NCBI GenBank assembly: GCA_016869695.1
Contig: VGDN01000027.1
Coordinates: 1-10,661 of the forward strand
Direction of reading: 5' to 3'
Source of the DNA: Alphaproteobacteria bacterium
GTDB lineage: Bacteria > Pseudomonadota > Alphaproteobacteria > Rickettsiales > UBA1997
Length of the DNA: 10,661 nucleotides
The first letter of the stretch is position 1. Every line of letters begins with the position of its first letter. Positions 5,865 to 10,661 of the stretch are shown one piece after another. Below the pieces are notes generated by a model that was not told where the DNA came from, did no database searches, and was given only the letters and a program-made list of their open reading frames with translations. Position numbers and translations under genes: made by a program.

Positions 5865-7889
5865 AGCATCACGCGGCGCTGTAGGTTTATGAACAACGGT
5901 TGACGGTCTGGCAAAAATATCGTCACGATTAATCGCTCCAGAAATAACATGCGGATCAGCACCAACAATAGTTCCATCACTCCTAACCAGCACCATTTGT
6001 TTACTTAGCGATTCAATCTCCTCCTTAGTTTTACTCGCTAAAAATTCCTGCATTTTCTCAGCAATCTTCGGCAACAAAGCTTCCGGAATAAATTCGAGTC
6101 CAGACTGAAAAACATTTTGCGCCTCATCAAAAACAGCAAAGTGCGGATTATTGCCAACCAGCCTTACCTCTGCCACCGCGACCTCATCATTAATCGCCGA
6201 AACACGAATAGTCTGATTCTTCGCCGCTAACCTTTTGTGATTTAAAAAGGCCGGAAGTTTGGGATTGATGTCAAGATATTCCGTTCCTTGCAACATCTCG
6301 CCGATAAATTTTTTGCGATCGAGCGCTGCCGAAATTTCAGTTTGGTTACGTAGCAAGCCTTGTATCTCTCTTGCCTGCACCACCGTCCCTTGCAACAAGC
6401 GAATAAACTCTACACCGAGCTGACTAATCTCGATTTTTGTATGCTCACCATCTCGCGTGATTATTGGCTGCAAAACATTCTTCCCTTGAAAACAAAGCGA
6501 TAGATTTAGCTGAACATTCGGGTTATCAAGTGAGCATTCTGTCTGATTGGCCACTTGGCGCATCTGATCCAACGCTTCCCTTTTTTTGGTGATCGTCTCC
6601 GAAAAATCATAAGGCCCGAAAGACACTTCATGCACCTGAATCATGTCGAGAAGATGTGAGTGAAACATACCTTTTTCCATCAAGCGCCAGACATTTGAGA
6701 AGTTCTCATCCTTGGTTTTTGTTGGGTCATATATGTCGTCCATGCAGATATTCATCTGATCGGGGACATTATCTAAAAAGAACAGATTGTAAAAAAATGT
6801 CTCTGCTTCGGTGAAGCTGGCAACGAGTTGTTGGATTTTTGTTGGGTCAAGATCTGGCTTACGAGCAGCAATGTCACGAGTAATCAGTAGAAAATCACGT
6901 CGGCAAATAAGCGATTTTTCTTCAGCCCCAGTCGAGGTAACTTCACCCTCGCCAAAAAAATCATTCATATCCCCAACCGCTGAAACTGTTGGCTCTAATC
7001 CATATTTCGTCTGCATTTTACGCCGCGCATTCAGGTCGGCTAAAACTTTTTTTAGGACTGCATTTTTGTGATGGTTGGATGAAGTCGGCTCGACATCATT
7101 TGAGGTAAGTGGATGTAACAAAAACTCGGTTTCAATCCCGACCTGCATTACCAAATCACAAGATTTTAGAGAGGCGCTAAGTGCAGTAAAATCATGGCTC
7201 AAAACAGTATCACGTTTTACCCGAAGATTCGTTGAATCACTTTGCATCGAAGCAATCACCGCTTTGGACTTCCCCTCATCAAGCAGCAGCGCTGGAATAT
7301 GGGCGATATTTTGTAAGTAGTTACTCATTTGATTCAGCAGCGCGTGATTTTCCAAATCATCCTTGGTCAGCATCGGTGAGTTTTTTTCGAGCTCGAGACT
7401 ATTATTGATTACAACCAAGCCCGTAGCAACTTCCTCTGCATCATCACTTCCCAAAATCTCAGCGATTTTTGTGGCAATCTCATCCCTCTTTTCGCCAGTC
7501 AAACCTTTCGAGATTCGATCCAAAAATCGTCCGTAGTTAAACAACATGCGATTGTGAGCGTGAATATATTTTTTCTCATAGCCCAGTAGTTCTGTCTTTG
7601 TGACATCATTAATATCCCTTGCGGTAAGGCGATTCATCAACTCGCGACTTAAATCTGAACTTTCCATCCGACGCAAATCCTGCCCGTAAAACTGTGAATA
7701 TTGCGAGGCAAAATCATCAAGAATAAAGTTTAGGCGCGGCGCCGCAGCAAGTGCCGTTAAGTAGCTTGTAATCTGAATAAATGGCAGGATGAGATTTATT
7801 TTTTGCCTCTTCTTTTCTTCACTTAACTGATTCCAACTTGCGTAGACTTGATTAAGGCGCTGCTCAACTATCTCTAGTTGTTTTGGCAT
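5817..7889 (-). CDS. Divergent glutamine synthetase-fold protein with long N-terminal extension; substrate unknown
   Basis: The product has 690 residues. By hand comparison the region from about 248 to 605 follows the motif order of glutamine synthetase (GS) catalytic domains. GIETEFLL at 251-258 matches the metal-binding EPEFFLF strand (Glu253, Glu255). HEVSFGPYD at 420-428 matches HEVAPGQHE, with Glu421 kept and the second Glu replaced by Asp428. NVQLNLSL then GKN at 458-471 matches the MHVHQSL...GKN strand, but the histidines are Gln460 and Asn462. HKRL at 551-554 matches the YKRL segment. AEVRLVGNNPHFAVF at 573-587 matches the ELR-PDPSANPYLAFA segment (Glu574, Arg576 kept). The arginines of the usual ARNRS loop are not visible. 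Residues 1-245 are mostly helical and unfamiliar, and no GS beta-grasp domain is evident. This suggests a carboxylate-amine ligase other than ordinary GS, or a degenerate one. The start overlaps the glpX end by 16 bases, implying coupling; the 3' end overlaps argF antisense by 48 bases. Fold confidence is moderate; function is unknown. Confidence 0.65.
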   Translation of the reverse strand: MPKQLEIVEQRLNQVYASWNQLSEEKKRQKINLILPFIQITSYLTALAAAPRLNFILDDFASQYSQFYGQDLRRMESSDLSRELMNRLTARDINDVTKTELLGYEKKYIHAHNRMLFNYGRFLDRISKGLTGEKRDEIATKIAEILGSDDAEEVATGLVVINNSLELEKNSPMLTKDDLENHALLNQMSNYLQNIAHIPALLLDEGKSKAVIASMQSDSTNLRVKRDTVLSHDFTALSASLKSCDLVMQVGIETEFLLHPLTSNDVEPTSSNHHKNAVLKKVLADLNARRKMQTKYGLEPTVSAVGDMNDFFGEGEVTSTGAEEKSLICRRDFLLITRDIAARKPDLDPTKIQQLVASFTEAETFFYNLFFLDNVPDQMNICMDDIYDPTKTKDENFSNVWRLMEKGMFHSHLLDMIQVHEVSFGPYDFSETITKKREALDQMRQVANQTECSLDNPNVQLNLSLCFQGKNVLQPIITRDGEHTKIEISQLGVEFIRLLQGTVVQAREIQGLLRNQTEISAALDRKKFIGEMLQGTEYLDINPKLPAFLNHKRLAAKNQTIRVSAINDEVAVAEVRLVGNNPHFAVFDEAQNVFQSGLEFIPEALLPKIAEKMQEFLASKTKEEIESLSKQMVLVRSDGTIVGADPHVISGAINRDDIFARPSTVVHKPTAPRDASALIPNPTQNCFLNV

Positions 7890-8827
7890 AAATATTCAGA
7901 TCTGGTCCTTACAACCTTTTTCGCGGCGGAATCCATCAGCAACGAACTCACAAAAACCTTTCCGGATTTTTTGCACTTCTTCACGCCTTCCAGCATGTAG
8001 CCATCAGTAACGCCAGCGCAAGCAAATATCACGTCGCCCTTAGCCATCTCTTCGGTTGTGTATTTTTTGTTAAGATCGGCGATTCCCATTTTTTTAGCGC
8101 GCTCGATTTGTCTCTGATTGTCACCAAAAACCAGGCGTCCCATCATCTGCCCACCGATTACACGCAGTGCAGCGGCAGCAAGCACACCTTCCGGCGCGCC
8201 ACCACTTCCCATGTAAGCATCAACGCGAGTATTTTGCGAAGTGCAGGCGATTACGCCAGCAACATCACCATCGCCGATCAAGCGGATACGCGCCCCTGCC
8301 TCACGCACCTTGGCGATTAACTCCTGATGGCGTGGACGTTCAAGGATCATAACGGTTAGGTCTGAGATATCGCATTTCTTGGCTTGCGCGATGTTTTGCA
8401 GATTCTTTTTCGGCGAGTTGTCGAGGTCGATTATACCAATAGGCAAACCAGCGCCAACTGCAATCTTGTCCATGTAGACATCCGGTGCATGTAAGAATCC
8501 GCCCTTCTTAGCAAAAGCAATCACCGCTAACGAAGACTCGCCGGCATTGGCGCAAATCGTTGTCCCTTCAAGCGGATCAAGAGCGATATCAACCTCGACT
8601 CCACCCTTACCAACCTCCTCTCCGATAAAGAGCATCGGCGCTTCATCGCGCTCACCTTCACCAATCACTACCGTGCCAGCGATATTCATGCGATTAAGAT
8701 TTTCGCGCATGGATTTTACCGCCGCAGCATCTGCAGCTTTGTTGTCACCCTTACCAATCCAGTCATAGCAAGCGATGGCGGCTAGTTCGGCAACTTCGGC
8801 GATTTGGGAGGATAGAGGAGTGATCAT
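7874..8827 (-). CDS. glpX: Fructose-1,6-bisphosphatase, class II (GlpX type)
   Basis: This enzyme hydrolyses fructose-1,6-bisphosphate to fructose-6-phosphate, the committed step of gluconeogenesis, in the cytosol; GlpX enzymes from some bacteria also act on sedoheptulose-1,7-bisphosphate. The 317-residue length is normal. Motifs: WIGKGDNKAAD at 23-33, the metal site GEGERDEAPML at 56-66, DPLEGTT at 84-90, LERPRH at 162-167, GDGDVAG at 185-191 and the substrate site GSGGAPEGV at 207-215, all in GlpX order. The ATG at 8827 gives the usual GlpX N-terminus; no Shine-Dalgarno precedes it. It begins 28 bases after the rpmG stop on the same strand and overlaps the downstream glutamine synthetase-like gene by 16 bases, so the three are probably co-transcribed. 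Assignment is firm. Confidence 0.96.
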   Translation of the reverse strand: MITPLSSQIAEVAELAAIACYDWIGKGDNKAADAAAVKSMRENLNRMNIAGTVVIGEGERDEAPMLFIGEEVGKGGVEVDIALDPLEGTTICANAGESSLAVIAFAKKGGFLHAPDVYMDKIAVGAGLPIGIIDLDNSPKKNLQNIAQAKKCDISDLTVMILERPRHQELIAKVREAGARIRLIGDGDVAGVIACTSQNTRVDAYMGSGGAPEGVLAAAALRVIGGQMMGRLVFGDNQRQIERAKKMGIADLNKKYTTEEMAKGDVIFACAGVTDGYMLEGVKKCKKSGKVFVSSLLMDSAAKKVVRTRSEYLCQNN

Positions 8828-8855
8828 TTTTCAGGTGGAATGGGTATAGATGAGC

Positions 8856-9050
8856 CTAGCTGGAGAGCTTTTGCTCTTTGAACTCTACGTGTTTGCGCAC
8901 GATTGGATCATATTTTGTGAAGACCATCTTCTCCTGTTTTTGCTTCGGATTGCGACGTGCAAGATAATAAAAACCCGTGTCGGCAGTACTTACCATCTTA
9001 AATAGAATTGAGTTTCTTTTTGCTTTTGAAGCCTTTGGTTTGCCAGCCAT
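8856..9050 (-). CDS. rpmG: 50S ribosomal protein L33, zinc-free form
   Basis: This 64-residue protein is L33 of the large ribosomal subunit, located near the E site. The core VSTADTGFYYLARRNP at 20-35 and the tail KYDPIVRKHVEFKEQKL at 46-62 are diagnostic. No CxxC pairs are present, so this is the zinc-independent form, and the tail matches alphaproteobacterial L33. A basic extension of about ten residues precedes the core, making it slightly longer than the usual 50-56. The ATG at 9050 is 15 bases after the stop of the coiled-coil gene, with no Shine-Dalgarno. It lies in a same-strand run leading to glpX. Confidence 0.95.
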   Translation of the reverse strand: MAGKPKASKAKRNSILFKMVSTADTGFYYLARRNPKQKQEKMVFTKYDPIVRKHVEFKEQKLSS

Positions 9051-9065
9051 ATGTTTGAAAATTAG

Positions 9066-9530
9066 TTAGTTAAGAACCCTGTCCAACCAGGTAATGATTG
9101 AAACCGCAGCGATCATCGCTACGAATATTTTTACGGTTAGTTTATATTCGAGTGTTTCGAATTTTTGATCGAATGATGTAAATCTTTGCTCAAACTTTTG
9201 GTCGAGAGCGTCAATGCGTTGCTCGACCGCATTGAATTTTTGCTCAAACTTTTGGTCGAGAGCGTCAATGCGTTGCTCGACCGCATTGAATTTTTGCTCA
9301 AACTTTTGGTCGAGAGCGTCAATCTTCTGATCAAGATATTTAATTTCTTGCTTAACTTCCCTTATGTCCTGCTTGGTTGCAAGACCTTCGATTGATTGAG
9401 CCTGGGTGTCTTTAATCACTTCCGCAATTTCATCAGCAATCTTCGCTTCCAACCCAGCTGTTTGTAGGCGGCGGGAGAATTGCAGAGTATCAATGGTAAA
9501 GATGTAATTCATGGGAAGAGTGGTTAACAT
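9066..9530 (-). CDS. Coiled-coil, C-terminally membrane-anchored protein resembling the DUF1640/CCDC90 family
   Basis: The product has up to 154 residues. The segment after MNYIFTIDTLQFSRRLQTAG (7-26), followed by a helical stretch and LATKQDI at 50-56, looks like the DUF1640 family, related to mitochondrial CCDC90 (MCU regulator) proteins; function in bacteria is unknown. From about 57 to 128 it is a continuous charged coiled coil with 18-residue repeats of the IDALDQKFEQKFNAVEQR type (two identical copies, a third diverging). A single transmembrane helix at about 132-150 ends the protein, so the coil should lie in the cytosol or periplasm with a C-terminal anchor. The start is uncertain: ATG at 9530 is the longest, and ATG at 9512 (residue 7) fits the family N-terminus as well. 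Neither has a Shine-Dalgarno. It sits between ilvH and rpmG on the same strand. The family call rests on overall architecture and is moderate. Confidence 0.72.
   Translation of the reverse strand: MLTTLPMNYIFTIDTLQFSRRLQTAGLEAKIADEIAEVIKDTQAQSIEGLATKQDIREVKQEIKYLDQKIDALDQKFEQKFNAVEQRIDALDQKFEQKFNAVEQRIDALDQKFEQRFTSFDQKFETLEYKLTVKIFVAMIAAVSIITWLDRVLN
9187..9323. repeat. 54-bp perfect tandem repeat, about 2.5 copies
   Basis: Copies at 9187-9240 and 9241-9294 are identical over all 54 bases, and a partial third copy continues to about 9323 before diverging. The unit is a multiple of three and encodes 18 residues of the coiled coil, so copy number can change without a frameshift. Perfect identity at synonymous positions implies very recent duplication or gene conversion. 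Confidence 0.95.
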
Positions 9531-9562
9531 GATGTGTGAGCTTTAGGTTAGAGGGGCGGCGC

Positions 9563-9590
9563 AAGTTATTTTTCGATCACAAAAATTCAA
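9563..9590 (-). promoter_or_regulatory. Possible promoter before the coiled-coil gene
   Basis: In the 56-base gap after ilvH the minus strand reads TTGAAT (9585-9590), 16 bases, then TAACTT (9563-9568). This would start transcription about 25-45 bases before the two candidate start codons of the coiled-coil gene. Both boxes are imperfect and the first overlaps the ilvH stop codon. Confidence 0.25.
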
Positions 9591-10111
9591 CCCGAAATCT
9601 GATCCAATCTCTTCATCCCCCTAAACCCAGCGGCAATGCCGGTGCGTGAAACCGTAGCAAGTCCAAAATTTTCCATTTTTTCCAAAACTTCTTCAATTAT
9701 TTGCGAATCGCCAATCACCTCAAACACCAATGAATCTGCCTCTTCATCGATGATCTTGCTTTCGTAATCTTCCAAAAATTTTACTGCTTTTTTGCGCGTT
9801 TTCTTGTCGGTAATGATTTGTATTAACGCCAACTCGCGCTCGATATAGCCCTCTGCCGCACTCAATTCCGCCGCATGATGAACAGGAATAATTCGTCGCA
9901 ACAACTTGCAAATCAGCTCGATGGTTTTGTCGGTACCGTAAGTTGTAATCGTAATGCGCGACATTTTTTTATCGCGCGAAACCGGTGCTACTGTAAGGCT
10001 CTCGATATTGTAGCCACGAGCAGAAAATAGCTCAACAATACGCGCCAAAACACCAAATTCATTTTCGACTAGAACTGCTAGAATGTGCTTTTTTATTGGG
10101 TGGGATGTCAT
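9587..10111 (-). CDS. ilvH: Acetolactate synthase small (regulatory) subunit
   Basis: This subunit activates the catalytic large subunit of acetolactate synthase and confers valine feedback inhibition, in the first common step of branched-chain amino acid synthesis. The 174 residues are a normal length. The ACT domain lies at about 8-82 with ENEFGVLARI at 16-25 and RGYNIESLTVAP at 32-43; by hand alignment Asn17, Gly20 and Asn35 match the residues that bind valine in E. coli IlvH, so feedback control is probably kept. The second domain runs from about 85 to 165 with ERELALI at 91-97 and SRTGIAAGFRG at 155-165. The usual ENEPGVLAR proline is Phe19 here. The ATG at 10111 is supported by an upstream AGGA and by the family N-terminus. 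The large-subunit gene is not adjacent; instead the upstream neighbour is an unrecognised gene overlapping it by 53 bases. IlvN is the alternative name. Confidence 0.95.
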   Translation of the reverse strand: MTSHPIKKHILAVLVENEFGVLARIVELFSARGYNIESLTVAPVSRDKKMSRITITTYGTDKTIELICKLLRRIIPVHHAAELSAAEGYIERELALIQIITDKKTRKKAVKFLEDYESKIIDEEADSLVFEVIGDSQIIEEVLEKMENFGLATVSRTGIAAGFRGMKRLDQISG

Positions 10112-10661
10112 TGAGTTGTCCTATTTTAGTTGGGAGTGGATATGTTGTTGGAGCCAGAGTTGTAGGCATTAGCGAGTCCAAGATATTCAAAACACCAGAA
10201 AGTAAAAACCAATTTTCTTTATGAATTGATTCGTTTCTACGCTTATTCTCCTCTTCATCCATCATCTCATCCTTACCGATATCATATGGATTGCCATGAG
10301 TAACGCGCCAAATCTTTCGTAACTTACCTAGATCAAAAACACTGCAGTTCGGATTGCTGTTAAGCCTTCTTCCCCACTCACCAGCCTTACTCTCGATAAA
10401 TTTTACTTTTTGCTGAGTTTGTTGCTGCTCATTTCCCACAAAAGACCTGGCCTCCAACTCACCATAAATTGACCTAGCAATCTCTAGCGTCTCTTGGTCT
10501 CTTTTACTACAAGACAAAACTGGAACATGGCCAGCATAATCATTCGCGATATCAACCCCAGACCTCTCCAATATCGCACGCCATACATCATGCTTAGCTG
10601 ACAATGCCTGAGACATATTGCGAGAAACCCACTCATTTACAACTTCACTCGGAATATAGTG
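10059..10661 (-). CDS. Unrecognised protein, N-terminus beyond the window
   Basis: I do not recognise this gene. The frame has an ATG at 10616, but it stays open for the 15 codons above it to the right edge (HYIPSEVVNEWVSRN, then Met), so the true start probably lies outside the window and at least 200 residues are encoded. The visible part is soluble, charged and mostly helical, with no transmembrane segment or signal. It includes a Gln-rich patch (about residues 64-69 from the internal Met), a GEWGRRLNSNPNCSVFDLGK stretch near 78-97, and a very acidic-basic stretch (DEEENKRRN) near 120-128. The last 17 or so residues, ending in KKAHSSSSSRK, are encoded inside the start of ilvH in another frame (53-base overlap) and look like read-through sequence, not a conserved tail. 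A native stop may have been lost. Whether it is co-transcribed with ilvH is likely from the overlap, but its role is unknown. Confidence 0.6.
   Translation of the reverse strand, partial: HYIPSEVVNEWVSRNMSQALSAKHDVWRAILERSGVDIANDYAGHVPVLSCSKRDQETLEIARSIYGELEARSFVGNEQQQTQQKVKFIESKAGEWGRRLNSNPNCSVFDLGKLRKIWRVTHGNPYDIGKDEMMDEEENKRRNESIHKENWFLLSGVLNILDSLMPTTLAPTTYPLPTKIGQLNDIPPNKKAHSSSSSRK
10119..10122 (-). promoter_or_regulatory. Shine-Dalgarno AGGA for ilvH
   Basis: AGGA on the minus strand lies 7 bases before the ilvH ATG. It is within the end of the upstream unrecognised gene and supports the chosen ilvH start in spite of the overlap. Confidence 0.5.

Noticed and set aside
9137..9395. Repetitive open frames on both strands across the 54-bp repeat
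   Set aside because: They exist because the repeat unit is a multiple of three, so all frames stay open. The frame at 9066-9530 alone gives a coherent protein with family resemblance, coiled coil and membrane anchor.
9563..9590. AT-rich inverted repeat (ATTTTT-7-AAAAAT) downstream of ilvH as a terminator
   Set aside because: The stem has only A-T pairs and no following T-run; the same bases fit better as spacer of a weak promoter.

Overview
This window most likely comes from a Gram-negative alphaproteobacterium. The envelope genes (an AsmA-family protein, a RodZ-like protein, MurG) imply a peptidoglycan-containing cell with an outer membrane. The L33 protein lacks zinc cysteines and ends in a YDPIVRKHVEFKE-type tail, and the DUF1640-like coiled-coil protein is of a type common in alphaproteobacteria. 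DNA is moderately AT-rich and very tightly packed, with many gene overlaps and few Shine-Dalgarno sequences. That is compatible with a streamlined or host-associated lineage, but genes for pantothenate, arginine and branched-chain amino acid synthesis and for gluconeogenesis are present. The order or genus cannot be fixed from the window.

Layout. Positions 1-4930 are a minus-strand block, read from high to low coordinates: murG, a short rodZ-like gene, a large asmA-family gene, then after a 150-base gap the first 91 codons of panB, which runs off the left edge. murG/rodZ overlap as ATGA and rodZ/asmA overlap by 14 bases, so these three look like one translationally coupled envelope operon. 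A 73-base divergent spacer separates murG from argF (5004-5864, plus strand), the only plus-strand gene. argF ends tail-to-tail inside a second minus-strand block with a 48-base antisense overlap.

The second block (10661 down to 5817) reads: an unrecognised gene open at the right edge, ilvH (acetolactate synthase regulatory subunit), a small coiled-coil membrane protein with a perfect 54-bp internal tandem repeat, rpmG (L33), glpX (class II fructose-1,6-bisphosphatase), and a 690-residue protein overlapping glpX by 16 bases. I read this last protein as a divergent member of the glutamine synthetase catalytic fold with a large unfamiliar N-terminal region.

Functionally the window mixes cell-wall and envelope genes (murG, rodZ, asmA), amino acid and vitamin synthesis (argF, ilvH, panB), gluconeogenesis (glpX) and translation (rpmG). 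The item most likely to be undescribed is the glutamine synthetase-like protein coupled to glpX. Also of note are a shortened ornithine carbamoyltransferase, a RodZ without its periplasmic domain, and the expanding coiled-coil repeat. There is no RNA gene, CRISPR array, insertion sequence or convincing rho-independent terminator, and no stretch over 300 bases lacks a gene.
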